Origin: Microcaldota archaeon
GTDB lineage: Archaea; Micrarchaeota; Micrarchaeia; Norongarragalinales; UBA97
Assembly: GCA_016194335.1 (NCBI GenBank)
Contig: JACQBR010000011.1
Location: 1 to 64,000, forward strand
Direction of reading: 5' to 3'
Length of the DNA stretch: 64,000 nt
Positions within the stretch are counted from its first letter, which is position 1. Each line of letters begins with the position of its first letter. This document shows positions 43,706 to 52,752 of this stretch, one piece after another. The notes below the pieces were generated by a model that saw nothing but the letters and a program-made list of their open reading frames with translations, did no database searches and was not told the DNA's origin. The position numbers were made by a program, and so were the translations under genes.

Positions 43706-45193
43706 ATGGCATACGATTCAGGCAAGATGGAAACCAAGGAACTGGTAGAATCCCTCGAGAAAGACGGGCTGGACCTGGATTTGCAAGTGCCGAAAACCCT
43801 GATGGCAAGGCCGGATGCCGTGCCCCTGCTGAAAAACACCGTGGAGTTCAACTACGATTGCGGAGACGGATTCGCCATAATTCACGCCGTGCACGTGCTG
43901 GGGGCAATCAAGACTCCCGAAAGCTTCGATGCGTTGCTTTACGCGCTGGTGAACCGCCAGGAAGCGTTGGGCGATTGGCCTGTTGAATGCATGCCAAGCC
44001 TCCTAGCCGGATTCGGCCCTCCAGCCCTCCCGAAACTCAAACAAGCGGCAAGCTTCAGACTGCTGGACGAATTCGCGCGCGTTGACGCGATGGCCGCAAT
44101 CACGGCAATTGCTTGGAGGCACCCGGAAGCAAGAGAGGAATGCGTGGAATTCCTCAAACTTGCGCTGGAAAACGAGGACGACCCGTATGTCGTGGGGGAG
44201 GCCGTAAACGGGTTGTGTGAGTTGCATGAAACCAGCGCGCTCCCGGCCGTCACAAAGGCATTCGATGAGAAGCGCACAGAGTTCAACCAGGCTGACCAGA
44301 AGGAGGCGCTTGAAACAATGGCCGGAAAACCCATCGGTGCTGGTGGGCCGCAGGACGACTTCCAGCGGGCAGAAAACTACTTCACTGAAGAGAATTTCAG
44401 GCGGTTGCGCGAGATTAGCGAAGAAAGCGATGAAGATGGCGAGGCCGAAGAAGATTCCGCCGAATCTACGAAGGAACTGTACGTGTCCATGGCGCTCGGG
44501 TTGCGCGAGTCACACGATGCACGGCGGGAGTATTTCAAAGGCAAGACGCCGGAGAGCGTAAGCGAAATCAAGCGAGAAATTGAAGAGTTCACCGAGTGGT
44601 ACAATAGCGAGAGGAAGCTCAAGACAGTGGGGCTGGCGCCAAAGGAAATTGAGGAGGGAAAAATCAGCAGAGAAGAAAAGGAAGAGCGGGAAAAAAACCA
44701 CCCCTGGAGCAAGGCGTACGGCCTGATATACGAGGCGATTGGACTGCTGAACACTGACACCGCCGAAGGCGACCATGAGGGAAAGGCACTGATTGAGCAG
44801 GCACTGGAACTCGACCCCGACAATGAAAAAGCACTCTCGATCAAAGCCGACTTGCTGTCATCGCGGCAAGATCGGAAAGCGCTGCCACTGCTGGACAAGC
44901 TCATCGAATTGGGGGAAGCCGGCTCTCACGAATACGCCATGAAAGCGCAATTCCTCGTCCTGGACTCAGGGCTCCAGTCAAGGAGCAAGATACGCGAAGC
45001 CCTCGGGTACGCGGAAACCGCCTGCGGGATGGACTCCGAGAACTTCGACGCAGTAATACTCCTCGCACAAATCAAGTACTGGCTCTACGACGGGAGCTAC
45101 AAGCAACTCCTCGAGCAAGCAAGGCAAATAGACGCCCCGAGAACCGAAAACTTCATGAAAAACCCGTGGATACGCGAAAGAAACTTCAGGTAA
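43706..45193 (+). CDS. HEAT- and TPR-repeat protein
   Basis: A 495-residue protein. The N-terminal 190 residues are HEAT-like helical pairs (FAIIHAVHVLGAIKTPESFDAL, LLDEFARVDAMAAITAIAWRHPEA, EAVNGLCELHETSALPAV). A charged, acidic middle (EESDEDGEAEEDSAEST) follows, and the C-terminal 150 residues are TPR-like (ALIEQALELDPDNEKALSIKADLLSS). No catalytic motif is seen, so it is probably a scaffold. ATG 43706 is eight bases after the end of the HerA-like gene, so the two were probably one transcript. Confidence 0.7.
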   Translation: MAYDSGKMETKELVESLEKDGLDLDLQVPKTLMARPDAVPLLKNTVEFNYDCGDGFAIIHAVHVLGAIKTPESFDALLYALVNRQEALGDWPVECMPSLLAGFGPPALPKLKQAASFRLLDEFARVDAMAAITAIAWRHPEAREECVEFLKLALENEDDPYVVGEAVNGLCELHETSALPAVTKAFDEKRTEFNQADQKEALETMAGKPIGAGGPQDDFQRAENYFTEENFRRLREISEESDEDGEAEEDSAESTKELYVSMALGLRESHDARREYFKGKTPESVSEIKREIEEFTEWYNSERKLKTVGLAPKEIEEGKISREEKEEREKNHPWSKAYGLIYEAIGLLNTDTAEGDHEGKALIEQALELDPDNEKALSIKADLLSSRQDRKALPLLDKLIELGEAGSHEYAMKAQFLVLDSGLQSRSKIREALGYAETACGMDSENFDAVILLAQIKYWLYDGSYKQLLEQARQIDAPRTENFMKNPWIRERNFR

Positions 45194-45471
45194 GCAAAAG
45201 CGAACAGCCGAAAAAAGCCGTACCCCCCAAAAAAAACACCAGCCCGCCAATTTCCAGGCAATAAACGCCCTGGCTGCAGAGCCTTGGTAAAAATCGTTTT
45301 GCAATTCGATTGCTTCGTTGCCGAACTGGACCTTCGGCTTCAGCCCACGAATGCCGCACTCAAACTCAGGGCTTAGTTCCCTCCATGTCAAATCTCGACC
45401 TCGGGGGAGGCTTCCGTAGGTTGCAGAATTAATAACGCGCCCGCCCTATTGTATTGAAGGGGCAAATCGCT
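45194..45471. other. Intergenic region before the CNNM gene
   Basis: No gene is supported. A minus-strand frame reaching to 45391 has no clear start. GAATTAATAAC near 45427 is a likely TATA region for the CNNM gene. Confidence 0.4.
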
Positions 45472-46443
45472 ATGGACATCTACTTCTACTTCGGGCTTTT
45501 CGCCGCCTTCCTCTCCATTTCCGCATTGTTTTCGGTGATGGAAGCGTCGTTCATCTCCCTAAGCGCGCTGCACGCCAAGAGGCTGTTCAAGCAGGGAAAG
45601 CCCAATGCGGAGGCGCTTGTGAAGCTGAGGGAAAGGCCCAGGCGGGTTCTCATCACCATCCTGCTGTGGAACAACGCCGCAAACGTTGCGGCAACCGCAG
45701 TTGCAACTTACGGCGCCACGAAGTCTTTCGGCTCCCCCTGGGCGGGACTGGTGCTGGGCGCGGTGGCCATCGCGCTTCTGCTCTTCGGCGACGTGATTCC
45801 AAAGATTTTCGCAATCCTGCGCCACGAGCGGATGGCACTCGCGCTCGCGCCCCTGTTACGCGCCCTCGTCCTCGTAACCGCGCCCCTGGTGGCGCCCATT
45901 GAGATGCTCGCGCAGTCGGTGAGCGGAAAGGAGTCCAAACGCCCGCTGCTTACGGAAGAGGACGTCGAGGCGCTCGTGGCCATTGCGGTTGAGGAGGGGA
46001 CGGTGGGCGAGAACGAGGCGAAGATAGTCAGGAGGGCCCTTGACTTCAACGAATACACCGCGGAACAGGTGATGCGTCCCGTCAAGGACGTTGAGGCGAT
46101 AAGCCCGCAAACCACGGTGTCCGAGGCGCTCTTGAAATCAGTTGCCTCAACCCACCACCGCTTTCCCGTGATGGGCCAAAACGGCGAGGCCGTCGGGACG
46201 GTGAACGAAAAGAGGCTGCTGGAAGCGAGCCAGAAAGGCCGGGGAGGGATTCCGGTGGGGGAGATAGTGCGCCCGCCGCTCCTGGTGCAGCCGAGTGCGA
46301 GAATAAGCGTGGTTTTCGAAACACTCAAGAAAAGCAGGAGGAGAATGGCAGTCGTGGTTGACGGGAAGAGCAAGATGATAGGGCTTGTCACGCTCGAGGA
46401 CATCCTGCAGAAATTGGTCGAGGAAATACACGGTTTCGACTGA
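45472..46443 (+). CDS. CNNM/CorC-family membrane protein with CBS pair
   Basis: A 323-residue protein with an N-terminal DUF21 domain of three to four helices (FGLFAAFLSISALFSVMEASF, then SLSALHAKRL) and a cytoplasmic CBS pair (about 200-320; VMRPVKDVEAISPQTTVSEAL and RMAVVVDGKSKMIGLVTLEDIL). The SVMEASF motif near residue 20 matches the ion-site region of this family. Members move Mg2+ or regulate its transport. ATG 45472 is chosen over TTG 45454. It does not carry the C-terminal CorC domain of the longer bacterial forms. Near an NRAMP-like gene that may also handle Mg2+. Confidence 0.88.
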   Translation: MDIYFYFGLFAAFLSISALFSVMEASFISLSALHAKRLFKQGKPNAEALVKLRERPRRVLITILLWNNAANVAATAVATYGATKSFGSPWAGLVLGAVAIALLLFGDVIPKIFAILRHERMALALAPLLRALVLVTAPLVAPIEMLAQSVSGKESKRPLLTEEDVEALVAIAVEEGTVGENEAKIVRRALDFNEYTAEQVMRPVKDVEAISPQTTVSEALLKSVASTHHRFPVMGQNGEAVGTVNEKRLLEASQKGRGGIPVGEIVRPPLLVQPSARISVVFETLKKSRRRMAVVVDGKSKMIGLVTLEDILQKLVEEIHGFD

Positions 46444-46482
46444 AAACATCTGATGGGAAAAGACGGAAAACGCCCCCGCGCC

Positions 46483-47061
46483 TCAATTCCGCCCGCGGCC
46501 GTATTTCTTCACCACCGACTTCCAGTCGATTAGGAAAACCCCCAGCGTGAGGGCGATGCCGATTAAGTCCGCCGCCCAAACGAGGGGATTGTCGAGGGAG
46601 AAATACGGACGGACTGCATCAACCGCCACCTTGGCCGCGCTGATGAGGGCGTAGTAGGAAATCACCCGGCCGGCGAAAAAGCCCGCCGCGATTGGGGCGA
46701 TGTTGAGGTCGGCGCTTCCCGCGACGATGAAAACGGCGTTTGAGGGAAACGGGCCCAACGCGTAGAAGAAGGTGAAGGCAAACTCCGCCCCGGGGAATTT
46801 CCTCAGCTCGCCGTGGAGGTAGTGGAGGTTGCCCGTTTCCCTCCTGCCCAAAAACCTCGGTAGGTATTTGGAAATGCGCGCGAGAACGAGGCGTCCGAAA
46901 GTGGAGAAAACCGCGCCAAGAACGGCGAGCGCGAGGGGGTCGCCCCCCTGCGTGACGAACACGTAGGAAAGGAACGCCCACGTCGGGGGCATGACTGGAA
47001 TGATGTTTGCCAGAAAGACGACGAGCATGATTACGGGAAGCGAAAGCGGGGGAAGGGCCAT
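46483..47061 (-). CDS. DedA/VTT-like membrane protein
   Basis: A 192-residue protein with about five hydrophobic helices, the first MALPPLSLPVIMLVVFLANIIP and later FAFTFFYALGPFPSNAVFIVAG, whose GPFPSN turn resembles the DedA/VTT (SNARE-associated) fold. The charged loop RFLGRRETGNLHYL is typical of the re-entrant part. Function unknown; homologues affect membrane lipid or ion balance. TATA-like sequence lies about 25 bases before ATG 47061. Convergent with the CNNM gene. Confidence 0.65.
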   Translation of the reverse strand: MALPPLSLPVIMLVVFLANIIPVMPPTWAFLSYVFVTQGGDPLALAVLGAVFSTFGRLVLARISKYLPRFLGRRETGNLHYLHGELRKFPGAEFAFTFFYALGPFPSNAVFIVAGSADLNIAPIAAGFFAGRVISYYALISAAKVAVDAVRPYFSLDNPLVWAADLIGIALTLGVFLIDWKSVVKKYGRGRN

Positions 47062-47375
47062 GAAGAAAACCGCCTGGAAATGTTTAGGCAGGAATTCTTA
47101 GAACGGTGGTGCAATTTAAGGCAGGCTGAAGGACGCAATGGGCAGGGATGGTTTTACGCCGTTTTTGCACCGTGAGCCTTAAAAGGGTGCTATGCCTTTA
47201 GCCCTTGGACGGAATTCAATTTCTCTAAATAAAAAAAAATTCTCTGCCAATCCACTTTCTCCCAACTGCGAAAAAAATTGAATTTGCCATTCATCATACC
47301 AACGAATTTTTTTTCAACCTTCAAAAGCTCTTTTTGAACCCCTTCCCCCAACTAAAACAAACGGCTGGAAAAACG
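47062..47375. other. AT-rich intergenic region before the NRAMP-like gene
   Basis: AATTCAATTT (47213-47222) is matched by AAATTGAATT (47275-47284) with a 52-base loop, and an A-run and TTCTCT repeats lie inside. Promoter elements for the transporter (an AT-rich run near 47305-47330) are likely here; a metal-responsive site is possible but unproven. Confidence 0.45.
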
Positions 47376-48731
47376 ATGTCGTCAAAAAAGCACAACGTCA
47401 AGCGCGAACTGGCCCATCTTGCCCGCGAGGTGCATCACGTGGGCAGGGAGATAGGCAGGGCGGCGGACGCGCAGGGCCGCAACCTCATCAAGCACGGGAG
47501 GATGCTCGGGCCGGGGCTGATTACGGGCGCGGCTGACGACGACGCGGGAGGAATCGCCACTTACTCCATCGTCGGCGCGACCACCGGCTTCGCGCTCGGG
47601 TGGCTGATGGTCTTGAGCACACCGATGCTCATTGCGGTGCAGGGCATTTGCGCAAAGATAGGGAACGTGACGAAGAAGGGAATCGCGACCCTCACGAGGG
47701 AGAGGTACGGCCGGAACGTGGCGATGCTCTCCGCGGCCCTGCTGGTGATTGCAAATGTCGCGATTATCGCGGCGGACGTTGCGGGAATGAGCCTCGCGGC
47801 GGAACTATTCACCGGCATCCCGTGGGCGTATTTCGTCATCCCCCTATGCCTCGCGGTCCTCTACGTGGTGGTGTACAAGAACTTCAACACCATCCAGAAG
47901 GTTCTCATCTACCTTTCGTTCGTCCTGCTCGCCTACGTTGCGGCGGGAATCCTTGCCAAGCCCGATTGGGGCGAGGTGCTCCGCCAGACGCTGGTTCCCC
48001 GCGTGGAATTCTCAGTCCCCTTCCTCCTCGCGGCAGTGGGCCTTCTGGGGACGACAATCACGCCCTACCTTTTCTACTGGCAGACTGCGGCGGAAATAGA
48101 GGCGAAGCGGACGGAAAAGCAGCACGCTCGGGTGAATTTCGACGTGATTACCGGAATGGTTTATTCGAACCTCGTTTCTTACTTCATCATCATCGCCGCC
48201 GGCACCGAACTCTACCCCCGGCTTCAGGCCATTGGCGGGGCTGCCGCATTAAGCAGCGCACCCGACCCCGCGCGCTTCATCGCACTCGCACTTCGACCGG
48301 TTGCGGGCGACTATTCATTCTACCTCTTTGCAATAGGGCTCTTCGCAGCCTCGGTGCTTGCAATTGCCGTGCTTTCGTCATCCACCGCATTCGTGGTATC
48401 CGAAACCCTCGGGTGGAGCAAGGGGCTGAACAAGAGGGTGAGACAGGCGCGCGGGTTTTACGGCGTGATAGCCGCGTCGGTGCTCGCTGGCGCCGCAATC
48501 CTTTTCGTCGGCGTGACGCCCTACGTGGCGCTCTACTACTCGCAGGTGCTTTCGGGAATCCTCGACCTGCCGCTGCTCATCATCATCATGGCCCTCGCAA
48601 CCGACAAGGCGGTGATGGGACAAAACGCGGTTAGCGGCTGGTGGAAACGCGTGGGTTACGCGACGATTGGAGTTATTGCCGTTGCGGTCATTGCGCTCTT
48701 CTACGGAATACTCTTTCCAACTGTGGCGTGA
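47376..48731 (+). CDS. NRAMP-family divalent metal transporter, Mg2+-type variant
   Basis: A 451-residue protein with 11 membrane helices. The TM1 motif reads GPGLITGAADDDAGGIATYS instead of the manganese/iron DPGN, and TM6 reads TTITPYLFYWQ in place of the MPH motif, which are the changes described for NRAMP-related magnesium transporters. The basic N-terminal 35 residues are cytoplasmic. ATG 47376 is chosen. Near the CNNM gene, it supports a role in Mg2+ uptake; direct proof is absent. No metalloregulator gene lies close. Confidence 0.85.
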   Translation: MSSKKHNVKRELAHLAREVHHVGREIGRAADAQGRNLIKHGRMLGPGLITGAADDDAGGIATYSIVGATTGFALGWLMVLSTPMLIAVQGICAKIGNVTKKGIATLTRERYGRNVAMLSAALLVIANVAIIAADVAGMSLAAELFTGIPWAYFVIPLCLAVLYVVVYKNFNTIQKVLIYLSFVLLAYVAAGILAKPDWGEVLRQTLVPRVEFSVPFLLAAVGLLGTTITPYLFYWQTAAEIEAKRTEKQHARVNFDVITGMVYSNLVSYFIIIAAGTELYPRLQAIGGAAALSSAPDPARFIALALRPVAGDYSFYLFAIGLFAASVLAIAVLSSSTAFVVSETLGWSKGLNKRVRQARGFYGVIAASVLAGAAILFVGVTPYVALYYSQVLSGILDLPLLIIIMALATDKAVMGQNAVSGWWKRVGYATIGVIAVAVIALFYGILFPTVA

Positions 48732-48800
48732 GGGCGAAACGTCAAAGCGGGGAGATAACCTGCGCCGCGCGGCCCTCTTGATTTACCGACTGGAAACAAG

Positions 48801-49253
48801 TCAAATCGAGCCGAGCACTTCTTTCGCGTGCCCTTCGGGCTTTACCGACTCGAAAATCTTCCCTATCTTCCCGTCGGGCCCGATGATGAAAGTCGTGCGC
48901 AGCACGCCGTAGTATTACCGTCCCATGAATTTCTTCCTGCCCCACGCGCCGTATGCATTGATTGCCTTCTTTTCGGGGTCGCAGAGGAGGAGGAAGTTGA
49001 GGCCGAGTTTTTTCGCGAACTTGGCGTGCGACTCTTCCGAATCTGCCGAAACGCCCACCACCGCCGCTCCCTTGCCGGCAACCGCTTCGGCCGTGTCGCG
49101 AAACCCGCAGGCTTCAACGGTGCAGCCGGGAGTGTCGTCCTTGGGGTAGAAATAGAGGACTACCTTGCGGCCGAGGAATTCGGAAAGCGGGTGGAGCTTG
49201 CCGTTGCCGTCGGGAAGGGAAAAGTCGGGGGCGGAATCGCCAACTTTGGGCAT
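48801..49253 (-). pseudogene. Bcp-type peroxiredoxin interrupted by a TAA codon
   Basis: The first part (about 112 codons) has [18 protein letters not shown], the peroxidatic Cys in TPGC, the resolving Cys five residues later (EAC) and FYPKDD, ending KKFMGR at TAA 48915-48917. In the same frame the next residues YYGVLRTTFIIGPDGKI and KEVLGSI are the normal Bcp C-terminus, ending at TGA 48801. Full-length proteins have Glu at the stop position, so one G-to-T change explains the break. Truncation removes the C-terminal strand, so it is either a recent pseudogene or a sequencing error. ATG 49253 has a TATA element at 49271. Confidence 0.88.
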
Positions 49254-49367
49254 TTGGGGGGCGCATCCGGATAATGTTTGTCTGCGAGTGGGCATGTTGT
49301 CGAAAGATAGAGGAATCCCGCTCGGGAAATGGAGAAAAATATTTTGTTTGAGAATTGGGAGAAACTT

Positions 49368-49856
49368 CTACGAATACGTCCTTCTTCCCTCTCCGACCTT
49401 GGGGTGCGGCAGGTGCACCATCTCGATGTTCGCTTCCTTTGCGAGTTCCTTGGCAAAGCCATCCTCGTATTCCTCGACGAAAACGATGCGCTTCACCCCC
49501 GCCTGAATCACTGCCTTCATGCACTCGCAGCAGGGCGAGCCCGTGGCGTAGAGAATCGTGTCCTCGCGGAGGGAGGCGTGGCGGGCGGCGTTGATGATGG
49601 CGTTCATCTCCGCGTGGATGCACATGCATTGGTGGTGCTTCTCGCAGAAAATCCTGCTGCGCTTGGCAACGGGGTCCCACTCGCAGTGGCGCATTCCCAT
49701 AGGCGAGCCGTTGTAGCCGAGGGAAATGACGAAGCCCCGCCTGTCCACGAGAAGGGCGCCTTGCGAAGTGCGCTTGCACGTGCTCCGCTTTGAGATGACA
49801 AGCGCCATTTCGGCGAACCACTCGTCGCGCGACGGCCGGTTTTCTTCAGGTTGCAT
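49368..49856 (-). CDS. dCMP deaminase
   Basis: A 162-residue zinc-dependent deaminase. CIHAEMNAI supplies the catalytic HAE and SPCCECMKAVI the PCxxC zinc pair; GYNGSPMGMRHCEWD is the nucleotide-binding turn of ComEB/dCMP deaminases. It turns dCMP into dUMP, the substrate of the thymidylate synthase encoded 36 bases upstream. No allosteric region beyond the core is obvious. Confidence 0.92.
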   Translation of the reverse strand: MQPEENRPSRDEWFAEMALVISKRSTCKRTSQGALLVDRRGFVISLGYNGSPMGMRHCEWDPVAKRSRIFCEKHHQCMCIHAEMNAIINAARHASLREDTILYATGSPCCECMKAVIQAGVKRIVFVEEYEDGFAKELAKEANIEMVHLPHPKVGEGRRTYS

Positions 49857-49892
49857 TTTCAGATCACTTCAAAATGTCTAGCAAGCCCCAGC

Positions 49893-50879
49893 TCAAGCTT
49901 TGTTCATCGTCCTGTCCTTCTCGTCAAAACCCCCCGCGACTGTAAGCTCCCCTTTTATCGAGGGGTGGGGGTTGTAGTTCTCAAGCGTGACGAGCTCGGG
50001 CCTGAACGAGTCGATGCTTGTCACGGCGTCCGAAATCCCGATTGTGGGAAAGGGGCGCGGCTCGCGTGAAAGCTGCTCATTCACCTGTTCGTAGTGGTTG
50101 GAGTAGACGTGGGCATCGCCATAGTTGTGCACTAACTCGCCAGGCGAATAGCCGCACGCGCGGGCAATCACGTGGGTGAGCAGGGCGTAGCTTGCGATGT
50201 TGAACGGCACGCCGAGGAACATGTCGCAGCTCCTCTGGTAGAGCATGCAGGAGAGCTTCCCCTGCGAAACGTTGAAGTGAAGCAGTATGTGGCAGAGGGG
50301 GAAGCTCAGCGCCTCACCCGGAAGGGCCATGCCGTAGAGGAACTCGGGATTCCACACGCTCAGAACTGCGTGCTTGCGGTCGGGAAAGTTCTTCAGCGTA
50401 TCCACCACCCATGCTGCCTGGTCGATTTCCCTCCCGCCCTTTGCGGGCCAGTGCCTCCACTGCGCGCCGTAGATGTGTGGCAGCTCCCCCCACTCCCTGG
50501 CGAATTGCGCGTCCCCCCGGATGTTCTGCACGAATTCATCCTTTGAAACTGGCTCGCCGCCCGCCCCCATCGTTTTCTTGAGGTAAATCTTGTAGGGATA
50601 GTCGTCCCAGATGTGCACGTCGTTGTCCACGAGGTACTTGATGTTGGACTGGCCGGAGAGGAACCAGTACAGCTCGTGAAGCACGCCCTTCCAATAGACG
50701 CGCTTTGTCGTCAGAAGCGGAAAGCCTTGGGAAAGGTCGTAGCGCGAACTGCGGCCGAAGACGCTTTTGAGCGCCACGCCGGTGTTGTGGTCCCTCTTCT
50801 CCACGCCGTGCTGCATGATGTCGCGCAGGAGGTCGAGATACTGGAATTCGGGATGCCTGCCTGAATCGGGGTTGTCCAT
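49893..50879 (-). CDS. thyA: Thymidylate synthase
   Basis: Methylates dUMP with methylene-tetrahydrofolate. RSSRYDLSQGFPLLTTKRVYWKG (the substrate Arg), VWNPEF, FPLCHILLHF with the catalytic Cys, QRSCDMFLGVPFNIASYALL, and HVYSNHYEQVNEQL are the known ThyA blocks. ATG 50879 gives 328 residues, long for ThyA but within the range of forms with a loop insertion. Divergent from the dihydrofolate reductase gene, with an AT-rich shared promoter. The classic enzyme, not ThyX, so it needs dihydrofolate reductase, encoded next door. Confidence 0.95.
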   Translation of the reverse strand: MDNPDSGRHPEFQYLDLLRDIMQHGVEKRDHNTGVALKSVFGRSSRYDLSQGFPLLTTKRVYWKGVLHELYWFLSGQSNIKYLVDNDVHIWDDYPYKIYLKKTMGAGGEPVSKDEFVQNIRGDAQFAREWGELPHIYGAQWRHWPAKGGREIDQAAWVVDTLKNFPDRKHAVLSVWNPEFLYGMALPGEALSFPLCHILLHFNVSQGKLSCMLYQRSCDMFLGVPFNIASYALLTHVIARACGYSPGELVHNYGDAHVYSNHYEQVNEQLSREPRPFPTIGISDAVTSIDSFRPELVTLENYNPHPSIKGELTVAGGFDEKDRTMNKA

Positions 50880-50953
50880 AATTAATAACAATAGACGAAG
50901 GTAATAACTAAAAGGCTATTTGAGTGGGCCAACGCCCTGCAATAGTGGCGAAC

Positions 50954-51475
50954 ATGATTGATTCAGACGGCAAGAACAAACCCGAAATAATCCTCATCGC
51001 TTCGGTGGCGTCCAACGGCGTGATTGGCAGGGACGGCGGCCAGCCCGTCTACCTCAAGGCCGACCTTAAGCGCTTTCGGCAGTTCACGCTCCACCACCCG
51101 GTCATCATGGGAAGGAAGACGTTCGAGGCGATTGTGCGAAAGACTGGCAAGCCCCTTTCCGAAAGGACCAGCATCATCATCACCAAACAGGATGGCTATT
51201 CTGCGCCTGCGGGGTGCGTCGTGTGCAACTCCGTCCAAGAGGCGGTTGAAGAAGGGACGAAGCTTGACGGGAATGTCTTCGTAATCGGCGGCGAGCAGAT
51301 TTTCAGCCAGACGATTGCGATTGCGGACAGGCTTGAGCTCACCGAAATCCACGATGAGCTTCCCGGCGACGTTTACTTCCCAAAAATCAACAAGAGCGAA
51401 TGGAGGGAGACTTCAAGAGAAGAAGCGGAGGAGGACGGGATGAGTTACGCGTTTGTGAGTTACGGGAGGAAATAG
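50954..51475 (+). CDS. folA: Dihydrofolate reductase
   Basis: Regenerates tetrahydrofolate after thymidylate synthesis. LIASVASNGVIGRDG (substrate loop), FRQFTLHHPVIMGRKTFEAI (NADPH site), RTSIIITKQDG, VFVIGGEQIF and TEIHDELPGDVYFP are all typical. ATG 50954 is chosen; GTG 50924 would add ten residues but lies at the expected transcription start. Its coding end is three bases from the end of the convergent dcd gene. Confidence 0.93.
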   Translation: MIDSDGKNKPEIILIASVASNGVIGRDGGQPVYLKADLKRFRQFTLHHPVIMGRKTFEAIVRKTGKPLSERTSIIITKQDGYSAPAGCVVCNSVQEAVEEGTKLDGNVFVIGGEQIFSQTIAIADRLELTEIHDELPGDVYFPKINKSEWRETSREEAEEDGMSYAFVSYGRK

Positions 51476-51478
51476 GGT

Positions 51479-52027
51479 TCACACCTGCTTTTCCATCCCC
51501 GTAGTCGTTTCCTGCGTCGAGACGCGCCCGCCTTGCCACTGTCCCCTGTATGCAGAGCCTTCGCCCTCGATGGTGGCGAACTGCACGTGGGCGATGCGCG
51601 CGCCCAATTCAATGGCGTAGTTGCAATTGCCGAGGTTCTTGAGGCCGAAAACCAGCGGCCCGGAATAGCCCGGGGCGGTTTGCGTTGCGATGAGGGCAAG
51701 GCCCGCGCGGTGGAGCGTGCTGCGGGGGAAGGTATGCATTGTGAGGTTGTTGGGAACGTTAAACGATTCCATGGTCTTCACCAGGACGAAATCGCCCGGG
51801 GAAACGGTGAACGAAGCGTGCGTGCCGTGCTTGGCAACCGACTTCGCCTCCGGCGTCCTTCTTTCAGTGACGCCGAGGAACGAATCGCCCTCGACGGTGA
51901 AAAACTCTCCCGCTCGGATGTCAAAACCCGCGCCCTCGGGATTGGCCAACTCGCGTTCGGAAAGGTTTTCCACAAGCTTCTGCGTGCGGACGAGTTCAAG
52001 AAGGCGGTCTACGCCGAGGACTGACAT
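51479..52027 (-). CDS. dcd: dCTP deaminase (dUTPase-superfamily)
   Basis: A 182-residue trimeric-fold protein. GFDIRAGEFF, TFPRSTLHRAGLALIATQTAPGYSG with the catalytic Glu-type region, and GARIAHVQF match dCTP deaminase/dUTPase enzymes. It could make dUTP from dCTP or, if bifunctional, dUMP directly. It lies convergent with folA. With the dCMP deaminase it gives two routes to dUMP. Confidence 0.88.
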   Translation of the reverse strand: MSVLGVDRLLELVRTQKLVENLSERELANPEGAGFDIRAGEFFTVEGDSFLGVTERRTPEAKSVAKHGTHASFTVSPGDFVLVKTMESFNVPNNLTMHTFPRSTLHRAGLALIATQTAPGYSGPLVFGLKNLGNCNYAIELGARIAHVQFATIEGEGSAYRGQWQGGRVSTQETTTGMEKQV

Positions 52028-52149
52028 CGTGAACCACCATTGAGGATGAGCCGGTTTGATGTGGAATCGCGGAAGTGTTTACGAACTTGAGATGGTTTGA
52101 TGCCAGGATTCGCGAAAGTGTTTGTTGTGGGGAAAGCAACTTAAGCTAT

Positions 52150-52632
52150 TCATCCCTTCACCGCAACCTTGTGCGCAAGCGAATCAACCGACTTGCACGC
52201 CCTGAGGAACCCCGGCTTGTCGCGAAGCACCGCATTCAGCTCCATTTCCCCCGCAATAATCGTGGCGGTGAAGTCCTTGTCGAGCACGTCGGGAGCGATG
52301 GAGATTGAATCGATGTCCTTGAGATGGATTGATTCGATTTCTCCCGCGTGGGAAATTACCAGTCCGGTTTTGGAAAGCGAGCTGACGCGCCTGGCTTTTC
52401 TCTGGTTGAGGCTGCCGTAGAGGTTGAACGTGGCGTAAAGTGCGAAAAGAAGCCACGCAAATGAGAGGAACGCGGCGAGGTAGAACGAATTGCCGGAAGA
52501 ACTCCGCTCGGAGTATGCCCAATAGACCAGAAGAATCTCGCCAAGCCAGATTGCGCCGTGCCCCAGAATGTAGAGAAGCGAACGGGCGAAGATGCGCGGG
52601 GGCCGGTCTTTCCAAACGATGTCGTTACCCAT
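52150..52632 (-). CDS. Small membrane protein with cytoplasmic PH-like domain
   Basis: A 160-residue protein with two membrane helices (LLYILGHGAIWLGEILLVYWAY, then FYLAAFLSFAWLLFALYATF) and a C-terminal domain of about 60 residues (KTGLVISHAGEIESIHLKDIDSI..), which may be a PH-like beta barrel. No function is known. TATA-like CTATTTAAG lies 20 bases before ATG 52632. Divergent from rtcB. Confidence 0.6.
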   Translation of the reverse strand: MGNDIVWKDRPPRIFARSLLYILGHGAIWLGEILLVYWAYSERSSSGNSFYLAAFLSFAWLLFALYATFNLYGSLNQRKARRVSSLSKTGLVISHAGEIESIHLKDIDSISIAPDVLDKDFTATIIAGEMELNAVLRDKPGFLRACKSVDSLAHKVAVKG

Positions 52633-52752
52633 GTGAAAACTCCCTGCCTTAAATAGCGCATCAGGGCATAAAAAATGGTACGCAAACGACAACTGCCTTT
52701 TTCCCTGATTAATATCGAGAAAAAAACCAAGCCTACCGGTGATTTAACCATT

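Noticed and set aside
44978-45391. 137-residue minus-strand frame overlapping the HEAT/TPR gene
   Set aside because: No ATG or GTG start (only TTG), and most of its C-terminal half is antisense to the HEAT/TPR gene.
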